Source: Nitrosospira sp. Nsp14 (GTDB taxonomy: Bacteria; Pseudomonadota; Gammaproteobacteria; Burkholderiales; Nitrosomonadaceae). From it: DNA of 64,000 bases. The position numbers were made by a program, and so were the translations under genes. Of the stretch, positions 8,526-17,241 are shown piece after piece (within the stretch, counting starts at the first letter, position 1; every line of letters starts with the position of its first letter). A model generated the notes under the pieces. The model worked only from the letters and a program-made list of their open reading frames with translations. It was not told the origin of the DNA and did not search any database. The stretch is taken from contig NZ_FOPV01000004.1 in NCBI RefSeq assembly GCF_900113575.1, forward strand, positions 124,001 to 188,000, read 5' to 3'.

Positions 8526-9887
8526 TTAACCCTGCGCCTGCTTGAAGACGGAAGGGTCGAGCTGGTATCTTTGGAGCAGCTTGTAAAATTCGGTACGATT
8601 GCGCTTGGCCAAACGTGCCGCCTGGGTGACATTGCCTCCGGTAATCTTCAGTACACGTACCAGATAGTCCCTTTCGAAGCTCTTGCGGGCGTCTTCAAAG
8701 GACACCAAGTGCTCTTCTTCATGATGCATCGCGTCATACACCAGCACAGGCGAAATAAGAGGAGCTGTGCTTAACGCAACGCATCGCTCGATCACGTTCA
8801 TCAGTTGCCTCACGTTTCCCGGCCACGATGCGCTTACCAACATCTCCATCGCCTCGGGAGCGAACCCGTTAATATTTTTGTTGTACTTGTCCGAAAACAT
8901 GCTGAGGAAATAATTAGTCAGCAGGGGGATGTCCTCGCGCCGTTGTGACAATGCCGGAATAGTCAACGCAACGACGTCCAACCGGTAATAGAGATCTTCC
9001 CGGAAGGTTCCAGCGGCAATTTCAGACTTGAGGTCGCGGTGCGTCGCTGAAATTATTCGCACATCCACCGTCATCGCTTGGGTGGACCCAACCGGGCGCA
9101 CTTGCCTTTCCTGTAGAACTCGCAATAACTTGACCTGGAGCAAAAGCGGCATATCGCCGATTTCATCGAGAAAGACCGTCCCTCCCTCGGCCAACTGGAA
9201 CAATCCCTTGTGGTCCCGCACGGCGCCTGTAAACGCACCTTTGACGTGCCCGAATAGTTCGGATTCCAGTAATTGTTCCGGAATGGCCGCGCAATTTATA
9301 GCCACGAAAGGATGATGACAGCGCTTGGAAGCATCATGTATAGCATGTGCGAACAATTCCTTACCGACGCCGCTTTCGCCATAGATCAGCACGCTTGCAT
9401 CTCCTTCCGCGACTAATCCGGCTTTGGTCAGCAGGTCCTCCATCACGGCGCTCTGAGTAATGATACTTTTGCGCCATGACGCTTGGGAAATTTCTTTTTG
9501 CGGACCGCCTCCCGGGATAAGCCTCAGAGCCTGGCTAATGTTGGCTAGCAGAGTCTTGCTGTCAAAAGGTTTGGCCAGATAGCCAAATACACCGCGCTGA
9601 ACCGCTGCGACCGCGTCCGGAATCGTGCCATGCGCGGTCAATATGATCACCGGCAACGTTGGCAAGGTACGATGGATGTGGTCGAATAACTGCATGCCAT
9701 CCATCCCACTCATTTGCATGTCGCTGATGACCAGTTGCGGGCGCGAAACGTCCAGGTAATTGAGTGCTGCCTCCGCGCTTTGGACAGCGTCTGTTTTATA
9801 TCCGGCGGCATTTAGCCGGATCACCAGTAGTTCAAGTAAATCCGTATCGTCATCAACAATGAGAATTTTTGGCTTCGTATCAGGCAT
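8526..9887 (-). CDS. Sigma-54-dependent response regulator, QseF/GlrR type
   Basis: A 453-residue NtrC-family regulator. The receiver domain covers residues 1-120, with phospho-acceptor Asp56 (VISDMQMSGMDG). The AAA+ domain follows, with Walker A GESGVGKE at 170-177, the sigma-54 contact GAFTGA at 217-222 and Walker B FLDEIGD at about 239-245. A Fis-type helix-turn-helix lies at about 405-447 (GNVTQAARLAKRNRTEFYKLL). It is the last gene of an operon with a lipoprotein and a sensor kinase, the same order as glrK-qseG-glrR (qseEGF) of enteric bacteria. It should activate sigma-54 promoters when phosphorylated by the kinase. The target genes are not evident. Confidence 0.92.
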   Translation of the reverse strand: MPDTKPKILIVDDDTDLLELLVIRLNAAGYKTDAVQSAEAALNYLDVSRPQLVISDMQMSGMDGMQLFDHIHRTLPTLPVIILTAHGTIPDAVAAVQRGVFGYLAKPFDSKTLLANISQALRLIPGGGPQKEISQASWRKSIITQSAVMEDLLTKAGLVAEGDASVLIYGESGVGKELFAHAIHDASKRCHHPFVAINCAAIPEQLLESELFGHVKGAFTGAVRDHKGLFQLAEGGTVFLDEIGDMPLLLQVKLLRVLQERQVRPVGSTQAMTVDVRIISATHRDLKSEIAAGTFREDLYYRLDVVALTIPALSQRREDIPLLTNYFLSMFSDKYNKNINGFAPEAMEMLVSASWPGNVRQLMNVIERCVALSTAPLISPVLVYDAMHHEEEHLVSFEDARKSFERDYLVRVLKITGGNVTQAARLAKRNRTEFYKLLQRYQLDPSVFKQAQG

Positions 9888-9902
9888 GTTTCGAGCGCTT
9901 TT

Positions 9903-10496
9903 TCAAGGTTCTCTGAGAATGAGGTTTTTTTCCATGCTTTTTATGGCCTCAATTTGACTTTGCAAGGTCTCAACGCGTTTTTGTTCGTCTTTCAGTTTTT
10001 GGGACAATTCTTCCATTCCGTGGTTTAAACGTTGTTGTTCCACAAGCAGGCTTGCTAACAGATTTCTGAAGCTTTGCAAACTTGTGGAGGTTTTCGTATC
10101 CCGTGGCCACTCGTTGAGAAGATTGACCGCCGAATTTAAATCGCGAACGGAGCTATTAGGCAAGATAAGAAGCAATACCAATCTGGCACGGTTTACCTCG
10201 CTTTTGTTCTGGGCAAAATTCTGTTTTACCTTGTCGTGGATACGACCCAGATCTGACGCGGGCAGTTTTCGCAGAGAATCATAATACTGCATCATATCAT
10301 CCATCTGGCCTGCCACTGCCACATCAGCCGACACCGGGGGGACCGCAGCTGTAGCCAGGTTCTCCGGCGTTATGGAATTTTCCGGCGTGACGGAACTTTG
10401 CCGTGGTGCCGAGCAGGCGGTCAATAATGCCGACAGCATACAGACCACGCTGCAAAGCATTACGAACTTCCGGCTGACCCTACTCATGACCTTCAT
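9903..10496 (-). CDS. QseG-like lipoprotein between sensor kinase and regulator
   Basis: The product of about 197 residues begins with a lipoprotein signal whose lipobox is LTAC (Cys at about residue 28), so it should be an anchored periplasmic lipoprotein. The C-terminal half is helical and ends in a coiled coil (QRLNHGMEELSQKLKDEQKR and the following heptads). Position and architecture match QseG/YfhG, the outer-membrane lipoprotein that modulates the partner kinase in enterics, but sequence similarity is low and the call rests mainly on context. ATG 10496 overlaps the kinase stop at 10480; ATG 10487 is an alternative. Translational coupling to the kinase is likely. Confidence 0.7.
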   Translation of the reverse strand: MKVMSRVSRKFVMLCSVVCMLSALLTACSAPRQSSVTPENSITPENLATAAVPPVSADVAVAGQMDDMMQYYDSLRKLPASDLGRIHDKVKQNFAQNKSEVNRARLVLLLILPNSSVRDLNSAVNLLNEWPRDTKTSTSLQSFRNLLASLLVEQQRLNHGMEELSQKLKDEQKRVETLQSQIEAIKSMEKNLILREP

Positions 10497-11988
10497 CCGG
10501 ATCCCGAAGCGGCAAGGTGAGCCGAAAATGGGCACCTACCGCGATTCGCGGCACAAGTTCGATATTACCGCCATGCGCAAGCGCATATTCGCGGGCAATG
10601 GAAAGCCCCAGTCCTGTCCCCCTCACGTGGCTGTCAAGCACGCGCCGCCCCTGATAAAAGGGCTCAAATATTTTCTCGCGATCCGCTTCATCCACGCCCG
10701 CCCCAGCGTCCACAATATCCAGCTGAGCCAGTTCGGCTGTTTTACTCGTCCAAATGCGAATGCAACCACCCGGCGGGGAAAATTTCACCGCGTTCGACAA
10801 TAGATTGTCCAAGATAATTTTGATTTTCTGTTCGTCGCAGTCGATCATGATTTCCGGGCAAGATAATTCCATTCTCAACCCCTTGCTCATGATAATGAGA
10901 TTCTGGTCTTGCAGCACCGCATCTAGAACTTTGGTGAGATTCGCCTTCTGCTTCACTAGCGCGGCCTTCTCTGCCTGGAGCGCGCTGTAGTTCAGCAAGT
11001 CTTCGATACGACGCTGAAGCTGGACGCTGTTGCTGTGGAGTATACGCGCGATGCGCTGCTGTTCTTCGGTCAATTCCCCGACTACTCCTTCCGCCAGCAG
11101 ATCGGCGCCCTCGCGCATGGCGGTAAGCGGCGTTTTGAGTTCGTGGGAAACATGTTGCAAAAATCGGGTTTTCTGCTCCTCAAGCTTTAACAACCGCCGC
11201 CGCATCCAGTCCAGGCGCTCGCCGAAATAAACCAGATCCTGGGGCCCGCCCACGCGGATAACCTTGGACAGTTCCCCCTGGCCCATGTTGCGAATAGCTT
11301 CATCAATTTGCCGGATGGGGCGCGCGATTCGTACGGAAAAAGCAAATGCCAGCAGAATTGCAAATGGAATTAGCGCCAGCAGCTGCCACCCAACGGTAAA
11401 ACGGGCGTACCCTGCCATGTCCTGCATTTCGTCGACCTCGCGCTCGATCAACGCGTAGCCCACCGTGGCAAAGGTTCGTGCAGAATCTCGCAGAAGTACA
11501 AAGCTGTCGATTAGATTGCGCAATTGTTCGGGCGACTGTTTCAAAGCGGAGACTTTTTGGAAAATCGAAGCTTCGGATGATTGCAGTTGTGTTAATAATT
11601 GCTCCTGCTCCGCATGCAAGGAAAGTTCGAAAAGGCTCGCCGCCGTGCTTTCGAACTTGTTGTGCGCTCTGAAATAACCTTCCAGCAGCGATGTGTCGCC
11701 CAGGATATGCGTTTGCCGCACCGCACGTTCCATTGTGGCTATTTCGTCCGCCAGCGCTCGACTGCTGTGGGCGATTTGTGCGGCTTGATAAACCGCCTTG
11801 CGGCTGTGGTCAGCAAGCCGGTCAATGGAAAGCGCGTTGTTGATGAGGGCAATGATAAGCGGAAGACCTACAAGCGCAAAACCAAGCAGGATCAATTTAA
11901 GAAAAGATTGAGGATGACGGCGCATGCGCAACATGGACCCCGTGCCGGATCCGGACTCCTGCCTTGCGGCTTCTGCGCGAGCGGTCAT
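10480..11988 (-). CDS. Sensor histidine kinase, QseE/GlrK type
   Basis: A 502-residue membrane histidine kinase. Transmembrane helices are at about 29-50 and 199-219, flanking a helical periplasmic sensor of about 150 residues. A HAMP domain follows at about 220-272. The H-box HVSHELKTPLTAM carries the phosphorylated His282, and the ATPase domain shows DNLLSNAVKFSP (N box) and GTGLGLSIAREYA (G box). The start at ATG 11988 has GGAGGAG upstream. It is first in a three-gene operon with a lipoprotein and a sigma-54 regulator, so it should phosphorylate that regulator. The signal is unknown; the enteric relatives respond to envelope stress. Confidence 0.92.
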   Translation of the reverse strand: MTARAEAARQESGSGTGSMLRMRRHPQSFLKLILLGFALVGLPLIIALINNALSIDRLADHSRKAVYQAAQIAHSSRALADEIATMERAVRQTHILGDTSLLEGYFRAHNKFESTAASLFELSLHAEQEQLLTQLQSSEASIFQKVSALKQSPEQLRNLIDSFVLLRDSARTFATVGYALIEREVDEMQDMAGYARFTVGWQLLALIPFAILLAFAFSVRIARPIRQIDEAIRNMGQGELSKVIRVGGPQDLVYFGERLDWMRRRLLKLEEQKTRFLQHVSHELKTPLTAMREGADLLAEGVVGELTEEQQRIARILHSNSVQLQRRIEDLLNYSALQAEKAALVKQKANLTKVLDAVLQDQNLIIMSKGLRMELSCPEIMIDCDEQKIKIILDNLLSNAVKFSPPGGCIRIWTSKTAELAQLDIVDAGAGVDEADREKIFEPFYQGRRVLDSHVRGTGLGLSIAREYALAHGGNIELVPRIAVGAHFRLTLPLRDPDEGHE

Positions 11989-12201
11989 TTATCTCCTCCA
12001 GCAGCTCTCCGACGTGAGAAGACGTAGTCTCCTAGCGGACCTATCCTATGAATGCGATACCTAATGCGTGCCCTAACCATACGATTCATGCGATGCAAAA
12101 ACCGAGGGGCTACCAAAATAAATGCAAATTGGGCTGGAAGCGCAGACTTTGGGCCCCTTCCTTCAGTCCGATGTTCGATGGCATATCGCGATCCGATTGT
12201 C

Positions 12202-12585
12202 TTACTTTCTGCTTGCCGCAGGGGCGATGTAGGGTTTGCAATAATGCTTGGAAGGAAATTCCTTGTTTCGACGCGAGTTCATAACCACATCCCCACCATT
12301 TCGAACACACTCCATGATTGACTTATCCAGACTTGCATAATGCGCGTCTGGCTCCGTGTTTGCCGATACCGGCGGCACTTTCTCTTTTATTTTCAAGCAG
12401 GTGTCCGGTTCCCCGGGAACCGGCGGCGCATCTTTCGTGGGAGGCAACGGACATAGCTTGCATGGATTTCCCGGGCACAGGCAACCGCTGCACTCCGCTT
12501 TCACGACTGTTGCCGATGCCCCCAGCAAAATGGCCACAACAAGCTGACTGAGTAGCCACAACCGGGTGGATAACATGATCTTCAT
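12202..12585 (-). CDS. Small exported cysteine-rich protein of unknown function
   Basis: I do not recognise a family. The 127-residue frame starts at ATG 12585 with AGAGGAG at good spacing. It has a clear signal peptide (MKIMLSTRLWLLSQLVVAIL, cleavage near VVKA). Directly after it comes a Cys/Pro cluster, ECSGCLCPGNPCKLCPLPP, with five cysteines, then a Pro-rich linker. A C-terminal part carries two more cysteines, MECVRNGGDVVMNSRRNKE and HYCKPY. The spacing suggests disulfides or metal binding in the periplasm. It stands alone, 174 bases upstream of arsC on the same strand. Confidence 0.6.
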   Translation of the reverse strand: MKIMLSTRLWLLSQLVVAILLGASATVVKAECSGCLCPGNPCKLCPLPPTKDAPPVPGEPDTCLKIKEKVPPVSANTEPDAHYASLDKSIMECVRNGGDVVMNSRRNKEFPSKHYCKPYIAPAASRK

Positions 12586-12759
12586 TGATGCTCCTCTGCT
12601 GATCTTACCGTTTTCCCATTTTATTCAATGTTGGGACAACTTCGAAGCTTTACCACGCTTGCCCGCCCTCTAATGCAGGCAAGCAAGCGAGAGTCCGACG
12701 CGCATGGGAGAACGATGCGGTATAACCGTCCTCGCGCTCGTCGGCCCCATGGCTTACAT

Positions 12760-13113
12760 TTACAGTAATCTTTTCACCTTCTCAGGGGGGCGGCACAGCA
12801 CGGCCTCATCGCCCCGCACGACAATGGGTCGTTGAATCAAATCCGGGTTCTCCACCATGATCTTTATCAACTCGTCATCCGACAACCCTCCTTCGCCAAG
12901 CTTAAGACCGCGCGCCAGCGGTTCATCCCGCCGTAATACATCCCGTGCCGGAACACCCAGTTTGTCGATCAGCTCACGCAGGCGCTCCACGGTTAAAGGT
13001 TCTTCATAATAATTGACGGCATCGAACTCCGCACCACTTTCCCTCAGAAGCGCAAGCGTTTCCCTGCATTTACTGCATGTAGGCTTTTGGTAAACGACCA
13101 TTCTGTCATTCAT
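12760..13113 (-). CDS. ArsC/Spx-family protein (arsenate reductase-like)
   Basis: The 117-residue protein has a thioredoxin-like fold of the ArsC/YffB/Spx group: VVYQKPTCSKCRETLALL at the start, then NPDLIQRPIVVRGDEAVL and RPPEKV near the end. Cys13 matches the catalytic Cys of ArsC and Arg in LIQRPIVV its conserved Arg. A second Cys at 16 makes a CxxC motif, which is more like Spx or thioredoxin-type members than E. coli ArsC. True arsenate reduction is therefore possible but not certain, and no other ars gene lies nearby. The start at ATG 13113 has GGAGG upstream. It follows the antiporter gene by 73 bases on the same strand. Confidence 0.85.
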   Translation of the reverse strand: MNDRMVVYQKPTCSKCRETLALLRESGAEFDAVNYYEEPLTVERLRELIDKLGVPARDVLRRDEPLARGLKLGEGGLSDDELIKIMVENPDLIQRPIVVRGDEAVLCRPPEKVKRLL

Positions 13114-13186
13114 TCGATTTCCTCCTACAGTCAAAATCATAGTCTGACACAACCACAAAGTCCCCTAAAAATAAACAGGACGCCGC

Positions 13187-14938
13187 TCACGGCGATTTTG
13201 CGGAATGAAGTTCGCTACTCTCGCGCTTTTCATTATTTGGGACAACCTTCTCCAGCACATAGCGGGTCATGCTCAGGGCAAGCTCGTGCTCGCCAAGAAA
13301 TACCTCTCCGCCGCTTTCCTTGCGCAGTAAGGCCGCCTCCTCTTCGTTATGAGTGCGAACAATAATCTCGACCGGCGGGTTAAGTATACGTGCGATTTCA
13401 ATCATACGCCGCGCACGAAGCGTATCTGGGACGGCTATCACCAGCATGGCGGCCCGCGCTATATGGGCTTGTATAAGTACCGCGGGCTCTGCGGCATCGC
13501 CCGCGACGGCGTGGATTCCGCTCCTGCGCAACCCCTCTACTATTTCCCGGTTTTGCTCCGCCACAACAAGCGGCGTCCCTTTTTTTGCCAGCGCTTCGCC
13601 TATATAACGACCGACACGGCCATAGCCCACAAGCACTACGTGGCTGGTCACGTAACTCGAGGCGACGGTGGTAGGCAGTTCAGCCAGAGGATCGTCCGAT
13701 CGTTCCAGCAGACGGGCCAGCTTGGAGCGCGCACGTATCCAGGCTTGGGCTGGCTCAATTATTTTGAATACCAATGGGTTAAGCGTGATGGAAATGAACG
13801 CGCCCGCCAGGATAAGACTCTGCGCCTCAACTGGCAAGAGCCCGAGCGAGACGCCAAGCGCAGCCAGGATAAACGAAAACTCCCCAATTTGCGCAAGACT
13901 GGCTGATACCGTGAGCGCTGTATTCAGCGGATAGCGGAAAACGAGCACGATAAGAAAGGCCGCCAGTGATTTTCCAACGATAATGATTCCAAGCGTTGCC
14001 AGCACTCGAAGCGGCTGATCTATTAGAACGTTTGGGTCAAACAGCATTCCTACCGAAACAAAAAACAATACTGAAAATGCGTCCCGCAATGGTAGGGACT
14101 CCTGAGCAGCCCTGTGGCTCAAATCGGACTCCCGCATAACCATCCCTGCGAAAAAAGCACCGAGTGCGAAGGAGACACCGAAAAGCATAGCGGATCCATA
14201 GGCGATTCCTATTGCTACCGCGATAATGCTCAGGATGAAGAGTTCCTGGGAATTCGTGCTGGCAACGTACCAGAGCAACTTTGGAAAAACACGTTTCCCG
14301 ACAATAAGCATCAGCGCAACAAAGACAGATACCTTCCCAAAGGTAATCAGAAGTGTTGTCAAGAGATTGGGATCGGATTGAACAGGCGGCGTTGAACTGC
14401 CTGGATCCACTCCCATCCATCCGGCAAGTGGCGGCAGTAACACCAGAACGAGCACCATGGCCAAATCCTCGACAATCAGCCAGCCAACCGCAATCGACCC
14501 ATTCACGGACTTAAGCAGCCCACGTTGTTCAAGCGCTCGCAGCAAAACAACGGTGCTCGCGGTGGAAAGCGCAACCCCATATACAATTCCGACCACCAGA
14601 TTCCATCCCCACGATATAGCAACGATCGCGCCGAAGGCGGTGGCTACCGCAATCTGGACCAGCGCACCCGGCAGGGCAATTCGGCGGACAGCCAAAAGGT
14701 CGTCCAGTGAAAAATGTAAACCTACGCCAAACATCAGCAGAATCACCCCGATCTCCGCCAATTGCCCCGACAACTCCATGTCCGCTACGAAGCCCGGCGT
14801 GTTGGAACCGAGAATGACACCCGCGGTGAGGTAGCCGAGCAGCACGGGGAGTTTCAGCCGATGAGCGATGAGGCCCATCAGCAAGGCTAGGCCGAAGCTG
14901 ACGGCAATCGTAGTGATCAGAGTAACGCTATGAGGCAT
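13187..14938 (-). CDS. CPA2-family cation:proton antiporter with TrkA-N domain (YbaL/KefB-like)
   Basis: The 583-residue protein has a membrane domain of about 12 helices (residues 1-400), starting LPVLLGYLTAGVILG, with SFALGAFFAGMVMRESD and ASLAQIGEFSFILA as family marks. A cytosolic Rossmann (TrkA-N / RCK) domain follows at about 425-540, with VVLVGYGRVGRYIGEAL. It should exchange K+ or Na+ for H+ in the inner membrane under nucleotide control. I place the start at ATG 14938, since the longer GTG frame to 14977 has no ribosome site and the family begins just before the first helix. No KefF/KefG partner is seen. Confidence 0.9.
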   Translation of the reverse strand: MPHSVTLITTIAVSFGLALLMGLIAHRLKLPVLLGYLTAGVILGSNTPGFVADMELSGQLAEIGVILLMFGVGLHFSLDDLLAVRRIALPGALVQIAVATAFGAIVAISWGWNLVVGIVYGVALSTASTVVLLRALEQRGLLKSVNGSIAVGWLIVEDLAMVLVLVLLPPLAGWMGVDPGSSTPPVQSDPNLLTTLLITFGKVSVFVALMLIVGKRVFPKLLWYVASTNSQELFILSIIAVAIGIAYGSAMLFGVSFALGAFFAGMVMRESDLSHRAAQESLPLRDAFSVLFFVSVGMLFDPNVLIDQPLRVLATLGIIIVGKSLAAFLIVLVFRYPLNTALTVSASLAQIGEFSFILAALGVSLGLLPVEAQSLILAGAFISITLNPLVFKIIEPAQAWIRARSKLARLLERSDDPLAELPTTVASSYVTSHVVLVGYGRVGRYIGEALAKKGTPLVVAEQNREIVEGLRRSGIHAVAGDAAEPAVLIQAHIARAAMLVIAVPDTLRARRMIEIARILNPPVEIIVRTHNEEEAALLRKESGGEVFLGEHELALSMTRYVLEKVVPNNEKRESSELHSAKSP

Positions 14939-15343
14939 TTGTCCAAGGAAAGGTTGGGGACTATGAAACCCGGGCACGCGTGATGGCGGCGCTGGAATTA
15001 AAAGCGTATAAAAGATGTAAAGGCGGCGTCGCGACCTCGTTTAATTCACGCCCCCGGTTCCGGGCTGTCAACTCCCCGCCGCAAAATGCGGGATGCACGC
15101 GGCAAATAGGGTCCGCGCATACAGGGGGATCATTCCTCCGTATCTCGCCCCGTCGATTTATCGACCCAAGGCAGACGGGCAAAATAACGCAGCATGGGGG
15201 CGAGGGGAAGATTCCAGCGGGGGGGTGATAAATAACACGTGTCCGCACTCACCGTGCATTTGTCAAAGCATCCGCGCCGTACCTGCTTAGGACGCCTCGG
15301 GCCCCTCCGGGTGTGTTCCCGGCTCTAAGCGCTCTGGATGCAG
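14939..15343. other. Intergenic region between ald and antiporter gene
   Basis: These 405 bases carry no convincing gene; frames in it have no coding character or ribosome sites. One small dyad, GTCGA at 15152-15156 with TCGAC at 15161-15165, is visible. The part near 14939 should hold the antiporter promoter. Confidence 0.4.
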
Positions 15344-16459
15344 TTAGACATTCTGTAATGCTTCCAGCGGCTCGATATATTTCATGCCAAATTCCTGCGC
15401 GACAGCCGCATAAGTGACACAACCGCGATATGTATTCAGTCCATATTGCAAGGCTGGATATTTCCGTACCGCATCCAGGCCTTCATCCGCGAGGAGGAGT
15501 GTGTAAACAGCGGTCTGCGCGTTAAGGGCGAAGGTGCTTGTACGCGGTACCGCGGCGGGCATATTAGCCACGCAATAATGAACAACGCCGTCGACCTCAT
15601 AGGTGGGGTTCGAATGAGTGGTGGGCCGCGTGGTTTCCACGCAGCCGCCCTGGTCAACCGCCACGTCGACAATTACCGCGCCCCTGCGCATATTTGGCAG
15701 CATCGCAGCTGTGATCAACCATGGTGCGCGTCCGCCGGGAATTAAAACCGCGCCGATGACGAGGTCGGCATTGTAAACCACCTCTTCAATGTTATAGTCA
15801 TCGTTTATCCGCGTCCGCAATTGCCCCCGGTAAATGTCATCCAGATATTTCAGGCGGTCATGGTTTATATCCAGCACCGTCACCTGCGCGCCGCAACCGA
15901 CCGCCACCCGGGCAGCGTTTGTGCCCACGATTCCGGCTCCAAGAATGGCGACATTGGCCGCAGCGACACCTGGAACCCCGCCCATCAATACGCCGCGGCC
16001 GCCATAAGTCTTTTGGAGGTAATTGGCTCCAATTTGAGTCGCCATGCGCCCAGCCACTTCGCTCATGGGAGTCAACAGCGGCAGTTTGCCCAAATCCGTT
16101 TGAACCGTTTCGTAGGCAATGGCGCTGACATCGCTTTTCAAAAGAGCGTCGGTTAAAAGCCTGTCGGAGGCCAGATGAAGATAAGTAAAAAGGATCATAT
16201 CGCGATGGAGGTAGCGATATTCGGCGGCTATCGGCTCCTTGACCTTGACCACCATTTCCGCGGCCCAGGCATCTTCGGCATCTGGAACGATGCTGGCTCC
16301 GGCAGATCGATATTCCTCATCCGCCAAAAAACTGCCTTCCCCCGCCCCGCTCTGTACCAGCACGCGGTGGCCATGTCGTGTTAAAGCTTTGACAGTGCTC
16401 GGCGTCATCCCAACCCGATTTTCGTGATCTTTGGTTTCCTTGGGCAATCCAATCAGCAT
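15344..16459 (-). CDS. ald: Alanine dehydrogenase
   Basis: The 371-residue protein matches alanine dehydrogenase over its whole length. It opens MLIGLPKETKDHENRVGMTP, carries the catalytic Lys region VVKVKEP near residue 75, HLASDRLLTDALL, and the NAD-binding GAGIVGTNAARVAVGCGAQV at about 173-192; VDVAVDQGGCVETTRPTTHS follows. It catalyses reversible L-alanine + NAD+ + H2O to pyruvate + NH3 + NADH in the cytoplasm. In an ammonia-rich metabolism it could run in the amination direction, which is an inference. It is transcribed alone, with about 280 bases upstream before the next possible frame. Confidence 0.95.
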   Translation of the reverse strand: MLIGLPKETKDHENRVGMTPSTVKALTRHGHRVLVQSGAGEGSFLADEEYRSAGASIVPDAEDAWAAEMVVKVKEPIAAEYRYLHRDMILFTYLHLASDRLLTDALLKSDVSAIAYETVQTDLGKLPLLTPMSEVAGRMATQIGANYLQKTYGGRGVLMGGVPGVAAANVAILGAGIVGTNAARVAVGCGAQVTVLDINHDRLKYLDDIYRGQLRTRINDDYNIEEVVYNADLVIGAVLIPGGRAPWLITAAMLPNMRRGAVIVDVAVDQGGCVETTRPTTHSNPTYEVDGVVHYCVANMPAAVPRTSTFALNAQTAVYTLLLADEGLDAVRKYPALQYGLNTYRGCVTYAAVAQEFGMKYIEPLEALQNV

Positions 16460-16738
16460 GTATTTATTTCTGACGCTCGATAAGCAGAGCAGAACCTTTC
16501 ATCAAGAAGATTATCATTGATACCGGAACAAATGGGGCGGCAACGATTATTCGATCCGGAGATGTTCCGGGATACCGTCTGGTACGCTGGTAATTGTTCT
16601 GCCTGCAAGTATACAACCCCATCTGGAAACGCTGGAAAATAATACCAGTGCTAGCCATATTTGCCGGAACAGAAGTTTTAAAGAACGAGCTGAGTGATAA
16701 CAAACCCCGGTCTGTCAGGCCGCCACCTCAGGCCAGAT

Positions 16739-16987
16739 CTAAACGACCGCAATCGTGCCGCTGCCGTTTGTGTTGCTGATGAAAAGATACTTTGAAGCCT
16801 CAACCATGTCTCCTTTTAGAGACATGGTGATATCATACAAAACAATATGATAGAACAATCTTCCTAAAGACTGTCTTCTAATGGAGACGTTAATATTACG
16901 AAAGTGGTGCCCAACTTCTACCTGAGGCAACGCACCACAATATATCTCTTTAAGCTGAACAGTGCCCATTTTTCTCTCGCGGATCAT
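16739..16987 (-). CDS. Possible small hypothetical protein
   Basis: A frame of about 82 residues from ATG 16987 (or TTG 17005) has no recognised family and no good ribosome site. Its composition is more AT-rich than the neighbours, and it carries a perfect 10-base inverted repeat at 16803-16828. It may be a remnant or chance frame in the control region upstream of the RTX gene. I list it only because the 780-base gap between ald and the RTX gene is otherwise empty. Confidence 0.2.
   Translation of the reverse strand: MIRERKMGTVQLKEIYCGALPQVEVGHHFRNINVSIRRQSLGRLFYHIVLYDITMSLKGDMVEASKYLFISNTNGSGTIAVV
16803..16828. repeat. Perfect 10-base inverted repeat
   Basis: ACCATGTCTC (16803-16812) and GAGACATGGT (16819-16828) are exact reverse complements around a 6-base spacer CTTTTA. 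The symmetry fits a dimeric repressor or activator site or an RNA hairpin. No T-run follows on either strand, so it is not a simple terminator. Confidence 0.6.
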
Positions 16988-17241
16988 GTCGTCAATAGAC
17001 GACAAACACTCAGCAAAAACAATTTTTTAAGAATAAGCGGCACAGGTTGAGCACGCGTTCCGCGCCGCTCTTCTAGCGTGGCACGTTTGTTGCTGAAGTG
17101 ATGTTGCTAATTGCTAGCAGTTCCTACATAAAAAGATTGTCTCGGCAGAAAGTGGATTGGATAGGAGCCGAAGACAGTGCGAACCTGGACAAGAGGGAAA
17201 AAAAATCACAATAAGCTTTCACTCATACAGGAGCAATTATT

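Noticed and set aside
14961-15248. 95-residue minus-strand frame between ald and the antiporter
   Set aside because: No ribosome site and no domain or composition typical of a protein.
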